Positions 36,099 through 49,080 of a stretch of 64,000 nt of DNA are shown here, in pieces; the first letter of the stretch is position 1; the number at the start of each line of letters is the position of its first letter. The notes under the pieces are model-generated. The model saw nothing but the letters and a program-made list of their open reading frames with translations. It was not told where the DNA came from and made no database searches. The position numbers were made by a program, and so were the translations under genes. Origin of the DNA: Poecilobothrus nobilitatus (taxonomy: Eukaryota > Arthropoda > Insecta > Diptera > Dolichopodidae); assembly GCA_947095535.1 (NCBI GenBank), contig OX352774.1, forward strand, positions 175,086,200 through 175,150,199, written 5' to 3'.

Positions 36099-36197
36099 AA
36101 GTGACGTTTCGGCCATTTGTAGTATATCATGATCTGTAATTTTCTTTTTCAATGTATTCAATGTATTTCAATGTATTGTAATGTTTACAATTTCATC

Positions 36198-36893
36198 ATG
36201 GAGAGATATACGCAAGAACAACGTTTACAAATTATTCAATTTTACCAAATTAAACAATTTTATTCAATTTAAGAAAATCATCTCCTCCGATGAGGCTCAC
36301 TTTCAACTGAGTGGTGCGGTAAATAAACAAAACTGTCAATTCTGGTGCGAAGAAAATCCACAAATTATTCATGAACAACCATTACATTAACCTAAATTGA
36401 CAGTTTGGTGTCATTTTTGGTCTGATGGAATCATCGGTCCGTATACTTCTTTCGAAATGAAGCTGGTGACACCGTTATTCTCAAAGGAGAGCGGTATAGA
36501 TCGATGATAACGAACTTTTTATGGCCGAAATTGGAAGAAGTTGATCTTGACAACATCTGGTTCCAACAAGACGGGGCTGTGTGCCACACAGCACGTGCAA
36601 CAACCGAATTATTGCGAGAAAAGTTTGGAGATTCGATTATTTCAAGAAATTATGACATTGAATCGCCTCCAACAAGTTGTGATTTAACAGCATTAGACTA
36701 TTTCTTGTGGGGTTATTTGAAGTCATTGGTCTTTAGCAACTCTCGTCAAGCTTTAGAAGTCAATATTGAACGTGCTATTCATGACATACGACTTGATTTA
36801 GTGGAAAAAGTGCTTGAAAATTGGGTTCATCGAATTCGTTTCTACAAAAGAAGTCGTGGAGGCCAATTGAATGACGTTTTATTCAGAACTTAA
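36198..36893 (+). pseudogene. Deleted and frameshifted DD41D transposase, copy 2
   Basis: From ATG 36198 it reads MERYTQEQRLQIIQFYQIKQ, the start of the helix-turn-helix region, then stops at 36270 where an internal deletion removes the rest of the DNA-binding domain and the linker. The catalytic core resumes in another frame: SSDEAHFQLSGAVNKQNCQF, a stop before LTVWCHFWSDGIIGPY, and one more frameshift near 36450. A long frame at 36504-36893 carries FQQDGAVCHTA and CDLTALDYFLWG, then GGQLNDVLFRT at the C-terminus. All three acidic positions remain, with 41 residues between the second and third (DD41D, rosa/visitor group). No functional protein can be made from this copy. Confidence 0.9.
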
Positions 36894-36967
36894 TTGTATT
36901 GATTGTACTTCACATTAATTAAAAAACATTTGAATTTCCTTAACAATTAGTGCATTTTTTTTTGGAA

Positions 36968-36999
36968 AGAAATCATATCACTCAAATTGGAAAACCCTT
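36968..36999. repeat. Right terminal inverted repeat of the 36-kb mariner
   Basis: 32 bp, exact complement of 36067-36098, followed by TA. Confidence 0.97.
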
Positions 37000-37001
37000 T
37001 A

Positions 37002-40000
37002 CATACTTCACAATGAAAAAATATTTTCTATTTTAGTGTTATTTTATTATTTCAAAAATACACCTTTGATTAATTTCTTGTATATTGTAAAAATATAAAT
37101 ACGCGACAATCTTTTTAAAATCTTATTCTTAAAACAAAAAAAAAAGAATTTATTCAACTAAAGAACAACTTTAACCCCTTGACAAAAATTTAACATAAAA
37201 ATTTTTCGAGACAACATTTTTAAAATTTAATAAGATGACAGTCAAATTTATTTCTCTGTTTTAAAACTGGATTACCTGGCTGAATTAAAAATCATGTCGG
37301 TTTTTTTTTTTTTTTGTTATCATTGTTTGTACAACGGGCAATGTCCTTTTTTTAAATAAATCATTTTCATATAATATTAAAAAATAAATCTTTTTTTCGT
37401 TTATTTTTTGTTCTTACAAATAACAGATTATTCAAATGAAAATTCTCATCATAACGCGATACGCGACTATTTTCATATTATAATTTTTATCCGACCACCA
37501 AATGTAATCAGAACATAATAATAATAAAAATACAAAAAAAAAAAATATATAGGGAATAAGTTAAAGGATATCATATTTGGAACCACTTATTCTTTTATTC
37601 ACGATCTATAAATTTGTTTTTTGTTTTTTTTTTGTGTTTTTTTTTTTAAATTAAAAAAAAATGTTCATCTTATTATAATTTGAATCATAGTTTTGCATAA
37701 TTTGAAAGTGGTAAACATGTTTTTTTCTTTTTTTTTTTTAAAAGAATTCCTTAAGAAAAGGATAACGCGTTAACCCAAAAATAATACGAAGGGTCAACAT
37801 TTGCTAAATAATAAAAAATTAAAAATATAAGAAATTTGTACATTAAAAACACTAAGAAACGAAATAATATATCCAATAGCACCAATTGGAATGTTTTTCT
37901 ATTTATTTTAAGAATCGTTTTGGTAAATAGTTTGTCTCCTTTAGAAGAAGATCAGGACCTTTTGCAGTATTAAACGAAAAGAAATTAAATATATCGAATG
38001 GATTATAAGAAGGATTTAAACGTGAGACTCGAAATAATGTTAGATGACAGGATGAATATTTTATTGACATCGTATTTATTAACTTTAAATGATTTTTTTT
38101 TTAATTTTACATTAAATAAAAAATAAATTTGAATGTATGTATTTTTTTTTTACACCACTGTTATATATTTATCCTTATACTGTTTTCTTCTTTGAAATGA
38201 TCGGCGTGAGTACAACAAAAGAATAATAGAAACGCGCATTTTTTTCTTTAAATAATTACAATCACCATAGTTAATATTCAACATTCCCGTCTGTTTTGAA
38301 TTAAATTAAATTGATACGGTTTTAATTGAAAGGGTTGGACCCCGCGAAATATTCATATAGAAAACAATATTAAAATATATAACCTATATGAACAAGTTCT
38401 TTTCTTGAGAACTAAAATTTCGACCAAGTCATCAACAAAAAAAAAAAAATAGTTGATTACTTTTATAACAATCTTAAGATATATAAAAATAATATGAAAA
38501 CCTGATTTAATTTCTAAAAGTACATCAAGCTAAAATAATTCTTTCACATATTATGTATAGTATGTCTTTATAAAATGTTTTAAAAAAACTTGAAATTAAT
38601 TTAAGTTATCATATATTTTTTTTATTTGTAGACAATTTAAGTAGACAAAAAGAGGGATTTTTTCTTAAAAAAAAAAAATTTTTAAAAAAAATATAAAATA
38701 AAAATAAAATTATTATAAAAGTTTTAAATTGTTACAGCTGTCCAGTAGAAATGTGATCCTTTAAAATTGTAAAAAAATCCTTTTGATTATAAATATTTAT
38801 ATTTTAGTAAATTTTTTTCAAGACTAAATTATACGAGTTTAATATAATTCTAAATCACATATTCGTTGAGGCCTAATTCTAAATCACTTATTCTTAATTA
38901 GATTACCTGGGACAAAATTCAAATCCTATGCCTAATCAGCGACCCTATAGTTCACTTTTCTTTTACTCCTCTTTACTATAGTCGAAATATTGGAGCATTA
39001 TCTCTCTTTTATAGTTTTCTTGTAGATAATGACATTTGTCCTATTGAACTGAAATCAATAATGCGTCACCCTTAAAATAATTCCAACGCAATACTGGGGA
39101 GGTATTAAGTACTAATTTTTTCACCGTGAAAATACCAGATGATTCAAAATTAGTTTTGAAAACTCATTTATTGTCATTAAAATGTGGAGCATGCTTCCAT
39201 CAAATATATTCTCCTCTGATAGATATGGACCAATATATAATATACCTATATATCTATCAGTTTTATTAGAAGTTTTAACCACTGTTTTATAGCGAAGCTT
39301 TAATAATATAAATACTTTTTTTTGTTTAATAAAAATTAATTTTTTTTTAAATTGTAGCCCTCTTTTTATACTCTTTCAAGATATAAGCGTGTATACTTAA
39401 TAAATAATTTTTGTAACTAACATGGATTTTAAGTTCGTATCCCTGTTAATTGTATTTGTTGGTGTTTTCAGTTGAATCTTATATATAAATAATATAAGTA
39501 ATAAATAAATGACCCCCCAGTGGTTTATAAAGCTCAACTGTTGCACTTTTCTCCTCAAATTTTTGCACAGCTCTTCTTACCCAGAAAACAATTGAGGACT
39601 CTATATAGACCCTATTATCTTGGAATTTAATTACTTTGACTAAATAACTTTAGTATTTATTTCATCAAGGATTCTTCGATCTAAAATAACACACATCACT
39701 ATACACAATTTTTGTTTTGTCTTTACAACCAGCTAAAAGAACACAAAAGAAGAGAAGAGGACTTGTTACTCTAGTTGTCAGTTATTAAAACTTGAACTCA
39801 ATCAACATTTAATATTAATTTTTATTTTCTAAACAAACGAAATAAAATATTATAATAGAAACAACATAATTAAATTTTTCATTTTTTTTCAAGATTTCAA
39901 ACATTTTAAATTAAATGTAAAATAAAAAATTTAATTGAAAAAAAAAAAAAATTATGTAAAGGATTAAGCTTGTTGTTGTTCTCTTTAACAAAATTCTTTT

Positions 40001-43000
40001 TAATCATCAAACCGACGTACCAAATACCAATCATATCATTATAAACAGCTATAAAAGACACAAAGCAAATTATACTCATCATATGAATTTTCCTATAGCA
40101 GAACAAAAAAAAATGGATTTATTAAAAAAAAAAGAAAATCTTTTCTCTATTCTTTTCAATCCTCTCAATTCCATAATAATTGAAACACCATGTCACAACA
40201 ACAAAACAACAACAAACAAAAAAAAAAAACGATGGCAAAACCAATGCAAAAAAAAAATTAAACTCAAAATAAATCTAAAAAAAAAAAAAGGAATTGCAAT
40301 CAAAGTGAGATTAGTAACACTTCTTTTAAATCCCTTTTCCTAAGAGACATGACATTAAAAGAGCGAGGTGCTGATTGAATACATTTCATTGCAACAAAAA
40401 AAAAAAAACACAAAAGCAAAAATAAAAAACAACAAAATATCTAATAAAGATTAAAACTATATAATATATATGTGTTTTATCTTTTTTTTTTTGTGTTCGT
40501 ATTACTAACTTTGCATCCCCCCCGAAATTTTCCATAATTTTCAATTTCTTTTTTTTTTTGTTTTCTTTACACCAACCCAATTTTTGCGCTCATCTTTTTC
40601 AAATACTTAGAAAACATCTAGTGGTTCTTATTTTGTTCTTTTTTTTTTTTTCTCCAAATAAAATAATTACGTTGACCTGATGAAAGTATAGCAGTATAAA
40701 TTTAATGAAAATAATATAACGGTAAAGAAAAGAAAAAAAAACTTCATCCTTTTTCATGTGGTTGCGATTCATCATATAATATGTATACATATAGAAGTGT
40801 GATTGCATCATATATAAATTAAAAAAAAAAAATAAAATTGTAGAATTGTTAGTGTTTTAAATTTATATATATATATATATAATACATATGTATATATATG
40901 TTAATCATACAGATAATTCTTTTACTTAATACACAACAAAGTATAAGTTTAATCCTGTTCGTCCTGTATTACTTTTTTATTTTTGTTTTTTTTTTCATTC
41001 TTTTTTTTTTTTTTTGTACTGTATGGAATCTATAAAGAAAATCCGATTTTATTTTTAGACTCTATGAAGGGCTTTGTTTTTTCAAGTTTTCCATTATTGT
41101 AAATATGACGATAATATTGATGAATTTGTCTATCAGACCGACGGTAATTTAAGAAATAAAACATCAGGAACAAAATTTCTAATGAACGTTATTTGTCAAT
41201 CTGGGTTTTATAAGTCAAACAATAAAATTTTAACATTTTAATGGAAAATAGAAAAAATTTAGAGTCTATCCTAGATTTTGGAGTTGCATTTTTTTCAATC
41301 GATCTTTAGTTATCAGTCAGTTATTCGGTATTCTTTTACTTAAATAAGGATACTTTCCCTTTTCTTTAATTATATACTATGAATCAATAGCTGAATAATA
41401 AAATAAGGAAACTGAATATGTTGGAAAACAGTAAACAAAATTGCATATACATATATTTATTAATCTTGGAACAGATTTTTTAGATACTAAAAATTATTTT
41501 ACTATTATTAAAATAACGGTAAAATTTTTTTTCATTCTATTCTTCATAAATTTCATTAAGGATATGATGATTATACTACTAAAATATAAAAATAAAGAAA
41601 AAAAAAAAAACAAAACAGAAAAACAAAAACTCTACCAGAACTAAAAGAATTTATAATATTAAATTTTTGAAATGGCTCAGCAAAAGGCTCAAAAAAACAA
41701 AAAAAAAAAAATAGAAAATTATATTCATTAGAAATACTCTACATATGGCCATGTTACTCTAGGATTAAAATCCTTTTTTGTTTTTTTTTCTATATTCTAT
41801 TTCAAAACTTAGTTAGTTTTAATATGTCTCTAATATGTGTTTCTTTCTCTTTCTTATGGATTTGTTTTTTTCCATACATGATATGGATATAATTTTTAAG
41901 AATCTACTTATAGTATTTTCATCCTTGTTATATATATTTTATTAAATACATATATGTGCATATGTACTTATATAGGTATATATTTCTAAGCTATATATAG
42001 TATAAGGACAAGTGATAGAATAAAAGTAGTAGCAGTCTGGTGTATTATAGATTAAAACCACCTCCTGTGGTGAATTTAATAAAAAGGATTTTTCTATTTT
42101 ATTTTTTTTTTGCTGATTTTGTTATTGTGTTAAAAGAAGATCCACTTGCATTGAATGATTCTCTTTTATTGTTGTTATTGTTGTTGTAATTGTTATAGTA
42201 AAAACTCATCATCATGGTCACAATTTTTATATAATCTATATATATATATATATATATATATAGATATAAATAAGGATAAAGATTATGAAATATTATAACA
42301 CTGCAAAGAAATTAAAAAAAAAAAAAACAAAAAAAGAAGAAAAATAAGAAAAGAAAATAATATTTAATGAACATTTTTATGAAGTCGTTTATTAAATATC
42401 ATTGAATTGTTTGTTTCTAATATTAATATATTAAATTTAATTATTATTACGAAAAAAAAAAAAAAATGGGATATAAGTAAACTAATTTTTTTCCCATATT
42501 TTAATTAATAATTTATTATTAGTTTTCAGTTTATTTTCAATCATTTTATACATGAGTAGAGCACAACATCTTTCTGAACCATACATTTTACTTTCTTTAT
42601 CTTAAATTAATAAACGATGCAGGAATACAGGATTACCGGTTTTCAATGGCCTTCCGTAAAATAGTTGATTGGCGTTGTCAATGCAAAGAATACTTTGTAT
42701 GGAAGGGGTTCTGCGCTTTAGAAGTTATGGGACTTTAACTAATATTCAACTACAGTTCAATTTAAATTCTATAAAACTAAAATCAAATAAGATTTAGTGC
42801 AGTATTTTAAAGCCTACCAAGTCATCTTCCTTTAGTCTTTCTTTTTAATTTTATTTTTAAAATTATATTTTTATATACAGGTACATTTATAATGAATAAA
42901 GTTTATGTTGGTATGCTACTTTTTCATCATAAATCACACTCTCATCATGTTGTTAACATATTTTTAAATTTTAAGTGTTTTATGCATACATTCAAAATCA

Positions 43001-43508
43001 GTCGTCTAACCGTGTAACAGTGAAAATTATTCCAAAATCGATTTTGCAAGATATCTTTTATTTAGTCCATTAAAATAAAAATAAAGCTATCTGCGGTTAG
43101 TGCTTTTTTAGAAAATGAAGAAATAAGTTCAAAGTGTCATTTTTTTAAGGCGTTTAAAAACAAATAATGAAACAGTGAAGAAATAGTGACGAAAAGTAAA
43201 AAAAAAATAGAATAGTTTCAATTTCAGTTTTTCAAAAACAGCGAAGAAACATTAAAAAAAATAGTGAAGGAATAGTTAAGAAATAGTGATGTCTAATCGC
43301 TAAGTAAAAATTTCGCATACCAGAAATATTTCCCATTTTCACTTGCGATGCGAAAATCAATTGGTTTATTGTGTACGCATTTGAAAATAGAACTGCCATG
43401 TATAAATTTTTTGATTTAAGTTTCAATCTTGTGAAGTTTTTATTTTATTTTTAAACGAATTTTAAAAGAAAGACAAAATGTTTTAAAAAATTTCTAATAA
43501 AATGGATT
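37002..43508. other. AT-rich stretch without recognisable gene
   Basis: Dense homopolymers, with TA runs at about 40867 and 42237-42262. At 43150-43290 a degenerate repeat of GTGAAGAAATAGTGA-like units occurs. Near 43310-43350 TTTCGCAT and ATGCGAAA form an 8-bp stem. ORFs between 39906 and 43426 are low-complexity. Confidence 0.5.
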
Positions 43509-43791
43509 ATGTTAGCGTTAGTACTTTTCTTTGTGATAGCGGCGAAAAACAGACCGATGAGGGATAAATCAAAGGTGCTAGAAATGCCTATTAAAAGGTA
43601 CATTTAATATTTATATATTTTGTTAACTAATTTTTGTTTTGATGATGTTCTCTTTTAGATTCATTGAATGTTTCGTGCTATTAAAAGGATCTTTTATGTA
43701 TTTATCGGACAAAATATGGAAAGATTTAATAACAACCTTCAACAATACTGTTGTATGCCCTTTGTTTGAATTGGCTGCAGTGCAACTTTAA
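43509..43791 (+). CDS. Weak two-exon gene model, unknown protein
   Basis: The first exon would run from ATG 43509 to 43597 and the second from 43659 to the TAA at 43789-43791. Joined, they give 73 codons in frame. The intervening 61 bp start AAAAG/GTACAT, carry TTAACTAAT as a fly-like branch site, and end GTTCTCTTTTAG, which is the size and layout of a short fly intron. The predicted peptide starts MLALVLFFVIAA (signal-like) and contains IKRFIECFVLLKGSFMYLSD. I recognise no family. Downstream, a frame at 43843-44118 and an acceptor-led frame at 44221-44313 could be further exons or relics. Given how many chance ORFs this window holds, this may be noise or a decayed gene. Confidence 0.22.
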
Positions 43792-44313
43792 GATTTTTAG
43801 GAGAAGAAGGGTAGTAGGTTGGGACAGAAGCAGTTATGATTTATGAATATTGCAGTCGGACAACAAAAAATGTCTGAAATAATCGCAAAAATTTTTGTTG
43901 CTTTAGAAAAAAAACGTGCGGAAAAAAAATTCATTGAAAATGTCAGAAGAAGAATTAAAAGAAGCAAGCAGAGTAAAAGAAGTAAAAGAATCAAACATTA
44001 TTTCTATGTATATTTTGCGATTTTCTATTTTAAAAGTGCAATTTATTTTCTATATCAAATGCTATTTTGTTTTGCGAAATTAGCGCTACGCTACTACGGC
44101 GAAGAGGTCCAGTTTTGAATTAAAATAAAAAACAAAAAGTAAAATAATTAATTATGATTTTTTACTATAAGATTTTAATAAAATGTTGTTAAGCATAAAG
44201 CAAATTAATTTCCTTTTCAGAACTGTAAGGAAATTAGGTTTCCTGCTCTACAACATGAAAAAGTTTTAAGCATAGAAAAGTTATTAGAAAAGCAAATAGA
44301 AAAAACAGAATGA
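43792..44313 (+). other. Possible further exons or coding relics after the 43.5-kb model
   Basis: The frame at 43843-44118 reads MSEIIAKIFVALEKKRAEKK and then a basic stretch. TTCCTTTTCAG at 44210-44220 is a good splice acceptor, followed by 30 open codons (NCKEIRFPALQHEKVLSIEK...) and a stop at 44311. Nothing here was recognised. Confidence 0.15.
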
Positions 44314-45261
44314 GAACAAAGGGAAGGAAAACAGAAGAAGGGCAATACGGTTATTTTTTTTTTGATAAAGAGGCTTTAAATCATATTTTGTTAATAATAT
44401 TTGACTTCAAACCCTTATAACTTCTGCTTGAAGAACAATTTGGTAATGTCTGTCAATATTGTAGAAAGCTGATCCCCTTTCATGTTTGTTTTCAGTATAT
44501 TTTAAAAGAAAATCTTCAATTCATATATAATGTAAAATTTTACTAATCATATCTTAAAATCTGTATTTACTAAGCCTCATTCAAAAAACCATAATACCAC
44601 ATCATAATAAAAATTTAAATATGAAAAACGTATTTTTTAATAAGGTAAAATTATTACTTAGATAAATTTGCTGTAATTTGAAGCCAGTTAATTGTATTTA
44701 TATTTTAAGCACTTAAACTTGTATTTTATATTTTGAAAGCATTTGTTATCATGATTGAACCTATAATTATAATTTTATGTACAGCAGCTATCAATAATAA
44801 TGACTAATTTAAGAACTGACCATTTAATTAAATTTTGACCTATATAAATACAAAACTAATTACAGTGAATCTTCTGATAGTTTAGTAGATTTCTTACTTT
44901 AAAAACAAAATATTATAAATTTTAAATATTTGCACTCAATTTTTCATTGAACTTTCCAACTTTTTTTTAAAAGTAATTTTTCTTTAATAATTTTAAAGAG
45001 GACAAATTTTTTCCTGAATTCTAAATAAACAATGTGCTAATAGAAATCCTAATTTGGCATTATTAAATTTAATTTAAAATTAAATTTAAAGTATTAATTA
45101 GTAACAAAAGTAAACTAACTTTAATATGTAATTTGGCGCTTACATAAAGCAATCCCTCGTTTTACATAGAAAATAATCGTATTTGAAAATAAATATTGTA
45201 TACTTAATTAATACAGCGTAATTCTCTTTCGGTCAATTTTTTTTTTCATTTAAATGCTTTA
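44314..45261. other. AT-rich stretch without recognisable gene
   Basis: No repeat, RNA gene or convincing frame seen. Confidence 0.5.
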
Positions 45262-45274
45262 TAAATTTCAAACG

Positions 45275-45462
45275 AGATCTTGACGGCCTGTTGGAAAAGA
45301 CCATAAAAATACGCTGCATTTTATACGGACCGACTAAAATACACCGAGGAATGGGTGTTGGTTCGAATCTCACACCCGTCGTAAGAATAATTCCCCCTTA
45401 CGACATTTATAGCAACTCCTGAAAAGGAAAAGCTGTGTAATTTCCTTGTTATATTTATGTGG
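45275..45462 (+). mobile_element. SINE family A, plus-strand copy lacking its tail
   Basis: The head is diverged and has an insertion (TTTTATACGGACCGACTAAA) before CACCGAGGAATGGGTGTTGG. The B box remains as GGTTCGAATCT, and the GTCGTAAG/CTTACGAC hairpin is intact. The copy ends at TTTATGTGG without the usual CAGAGAAATGCA and oligo-A. TAAATTTCAAACG flanks both sides (45262-45274 and 45463-45475), so the missing end was absent at insertion or lost exactly at the junction. Confidence 0.9.
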
Positions 45463-45475
45463 TAAATTTCAAACG

Positions 45476-46948
45476 TTTGGTATCAGAAATATAGAAAGAC
45501 AAACTGCAAAAATTTTTTACAAGAAGGGAGAAAATGACGCTGTGCCCCTTCTACAAAACAAATTTTTATTAATTTTGGTTTCCCAAATGCACCCTATAAA
45601 TATTCAAGACCGAAAGAGATTCATCCTGTATACATTCCGTTTTTTCTTTTTTCTCCTTAAATGTTTCGTTTCTTTTAACATACGTCTAACTATGGTCTAA
45701 CTTCATTAATATATCCAGAACCACAGTTTAATTAAAAAAGTTAATTATTTTTAATGTATTAAAATTTGTACCTTGAAGTTTTAATGAGACCAAAAACAAT
45801 TAACAAAAGGTCCACTTTTTTGAAAAAATGATTAAAATTAGTTTTTTCATTCATCTTCTAAGAATATTTATTAAGTTTTTTTTTTATCTTATTAGTTTTG
45901 TAATTATTGAATTGATGTCCATTACAGATCTCAAGTAAATTTTACATGTTACATTATTCTGTTCTTATGATCCATATTTTAATAAAAGAAAATTTCTATT
46001 AATTTAGCGGAGGTTAAAAAAAAATAAATTTTTGTTATTTATCAGAAATTATTAATTCTTTTTATTTATTAAAGGATTAACTTTGTAAAGGTGACAATTT
46101 TTTTATTATTAATGAAAATATTCTTATCCTTTGATAACGGTTCTTTATATAAATTTAATGCAAACTCCATTTAAAAACAATAACATCAGGATATTTTTAT
46201 TTTTTTTTAACCCATTGACACTTGAATGACATTCAATAGTGAAATTAGTTTTAACTTTTTATTTTATTTTTTGTTTACTCATTTTCCTGGAAAATTTCTG
46301 ACATGAAAATAATTTTCTTTTTATTTTGAAAATAATAAATACATTGAATTTTATATGAAATTAATAAAGATTTTTTTTTTTATATTTTAATCTTCAAACG
46401 AATTAAAAAATTAATAAATTAATATTTCACTTTTGAAATTTCATATTAAAATCAAGTCCTGTATTGAATTTAAATGAAATTTTTGTTTTACAAGATAATT
46501 GTTTATTTTAATTTTAATAATTGTTTAATTTTTTTTTTATTTTGATTTTCTTTTATTGAAAAAACACATTAAATTAATTAAAATCCTTTCGGAAATATAT
46601 AATATTCTTTACCAACTAATTTTTTTATAACTGTTTATTCATATAGATTAAACTTCTTTTTTGTCCCCTTCCCAATTTTGAATCAATTTTTTATTTTTAC
46701 TTTTTTTTTTTTTAGGAAAAGCCTCTAAAAAAACCACTTGCGAAATGGACTTTAACAAAACCTCCTTTTTAAGACAAATATCATATGGTCGAAATGTGAA
46801 CTAGAAGGCGCTTTTACATAACTTAAATTTGAAAAGTTTAAAAAATAATCGATTCCAGACTTTCTTTGGTGTCATCGAGGAATTGTTGACGAAAAAATAT
46901 ACTTATAACTTAAAGACTATTAAAAATTTCCATTTCTTTTTTTTTTTT
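45476..46948. other. AT-rich stretch without recognisable gene
   Basis: Long T runs. The ORF at 45446-45700 begins inside the SINE and has no motif. Confidence 0.5.
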
Positions 46949-47366
46949 GGACGAAAGAAGATGGAAAACATCTAAAATAGCTCAAAGGAATTGCACGAGA
47001 TTCCCCTGGATAGTGTAAACTTTAAACTTTAGGCAGGGTTTGTTAATACATAATGATAAATGTACAGTTTGGTTTTGATGAAAAGAATGAGGGAAGGATT
47101 ACTTGGGTATAGGGATTACTTGGGTTTGAGATAATTAAGATTATGGAGGATGAAGAGAAAAATTTGGATAGTTATTTTGAAGAAGGATATTAATATTCTT
47201 CTTAAATTTCGTTATATCGTAGACATATGAATCACCAACTTTAAAGAACGCATGTGCAGACATTTAAGGTTCCATAAATGCGACGTGCGCATTACAAATG
47301 AGTTTCCGAATGCTGTGTTACGCCATCTTGACATTTAAACAGGTAGGCATCTGTCACAGTCCTTGT
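46949..47366 (+). repeat. Dispersed repeat R3, plus-strand copy (possible coding relic)
   Basis: Aligns with the minus strand of 61845-62430 over more than 250 bp: TGGAAAACATCTAAA with CGGAAAACATCGAAA; AGATTCCCCTGGATAGTGTA with AGATTCTTCTGAGTAGTGTT; TTTGAGATAATTAAGATTAT with TTTGAAATAATCAGGATTGT; GGATATTAATATTC with AGATGTTAATGTTT; TTAAATTTCGTTA in both. In one frame both end with similar peptides (FEIIKIMEDEEKNLDSYFEE here, FEIIRIVEDEKENLESYFKK there) and then a shared TAA. This copy has an in-frame stop 12 codons earlier than that block. No family was recognised. Confidence 0.6.
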
Positions 47367-48859
47367 TTCACTTTGGAAAACTTTCCGTGGAGGCATTAAT
47401 TTTTTATTTTCTTGTATCTGTAAATCTTTTTAATTTATATTTAAAATAATATAAATAAATTTAACTCTTCGAAAGTATTAAATTTGGCAAGAGAAGAAAA
47501 ACCTTGTCCTTGATCCTTTTAAAGTAGAACATAATATATTATGAATTATAATTTCCAGCCAAATAAATAAAAAATTTCTCTTTTTAATTTCCATTTTATT
47601 TTTAACTATTTTAATTACAACTTTTTTTCTTTATTTTTTTGCTGCATTTTTAATTATTGCCAATAAATTCTTTTTTAATTTTTGTTATCCCCCAAATTTT
47701 ATAAAAATAAAAAAAATATAACTAAATTACATCAAAAAGGTGGATTCCTTCCTGTATTATTATACGTTCTGTACTAGAATTAAAAAAGAAAAAATAAGAA
47801 ATTGGAAACCAAATGAAAAATTATGGAAATATTTGTTTTTTTATATACTTATACTTATTTTATTACTATTACTATATATATATATACTTATTAAAATTAC
47901 ATTCCATTATTCATTGCTATAATTTTCGCGCTCTTTTAAATCTTTATACGAAACCAAAATTTTACCAAGTGAAGCACAGCTAAAGAAATAGTTGCAAGAA
48001 AAAAAAAAAAAGAAGCAATTCAAAAATATTGCCAAAGATTCAGCAAACAAACAAAAAAAAAAAAAACAAACAAGCCAGAAGAACATTTTATGGCACTACT
48101 CTAAAACAATGAAAAATAAAATTTATTGGTCCGAAGAGGACATCCCTTTCTTTATTTAATTTTCATATGTTTTTCTTTTTCCTTTTTTTTATTTTATTTC
48201 TTTCCATTAAATATATGGACAGGAAGAGGGATAGCGAAACTTCTCTATATACATATGAATACAGTATATATATATATATATATATATAGTTATATTCAAT
48301 TGTATTAATAGATATGTTAAAAGATGTAAAGGAACATAATGTAAAATAATACCGCGAAAATCATTATTCGGATACGGATATAGTATTACCATTTATACAT
48401 ATAACTTCCTAGAAATTCAAAACAGACAATAGAAAAAAAAAAACAAAAACGAAAAGAAAAAATTTTAAAAACTTATACGAATGATTTATACTTTTAATAG
48501 GGTATTAAGGAATGATGCAAACGTTTCATGATTAATTTAGATCTGGATGGAATCTTTAAAAAATTAAAAAAAAAAACAAAACAAGATCATAATTTATTAT
48601 TACTTTTATAACTACAGCTTTTTTAACAGCTTATGTTTTTTTTTTTTGATATAAAATTCAAAGTGTTAAAAGAATCTTTAGTTTCAATTAAGGATAAACA
48701 ATATTAAAAACTTTTCGAAATCGAAATTTTGGACACATATTTTTTATTTTATAAAGTTGTGATTTTAAAAATTGGATCTTTCATAAAATGCAATAATAGG
48801 CGCAGAGTATTTTAACTTTAAGTTATATTTTCAATTAAACAGAACATGTGATCCTGAAC
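47367..48859. other. AT-rich stretch without recognisable gene
   Basis: A TA run at about 48263-48288, and low-complexity ORFs at 47740-47922, 48126-48308 and 48207-48392. Confidence 0.55.
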
Positions 48860-48870
48860 AAACTGACTAT

Positions 48871-49065
48871 CTTTTTTGTTTTTTTTTTTGATGTATTTCT
48901 CTGCCACATAAACAGGACAGGAAATTACACAGCCTTTCCTATTCAGGCTCTGTACATGTCGTAAGGGGGAATAATTCTTACGACGTGTGTGGTATTCGAA
49001 CCCACACTCCCTCAGTGTTTACAGCGTATTTTATACGCTCTTACCCACTAGGTCACCGAGGCCCC
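48871..49065 (-). mobile_element. SINE family A, copy with imperfect duplications
   Basis: A minus-strand element with B box GGTTCGAATACC-like sequence, the AGCGTAT hairpin, and an oligo-A tail with one C. Flanks AACTGACTAT (48861-48870) and AATTGACTAT (49071-49080) match at 9 of 10 positions. A small deletion in the body joins GCCTGAATAG to the CAGAGCCTGA region. Confidence 0.85.
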
Positions 49066-49080
49066 TAAAAAATTGACTAT

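Larger units (their letters stand above)
36067..36999 (+). mobile_element. DD41D mariner, internally deleted 933-bp element with intact ends
   Basis: The terminal inverted repeats are perfect over 32 bp: AAGGGTTTTCCAATTTGAGT... at 36067-36098 and its exact complement at 36968-36999. A TA duplication flanks both ends (36065-36066 and 37000-37001), the Tc1/mariner target. Full-length relatives are about 1.3 kb, so roughly one third is missing from the transposase gene. Perfect ends suggest recent insertion or good preservation. Such an element could be moved by an enzyme supplied elsewhere. Confidence 0.95.
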
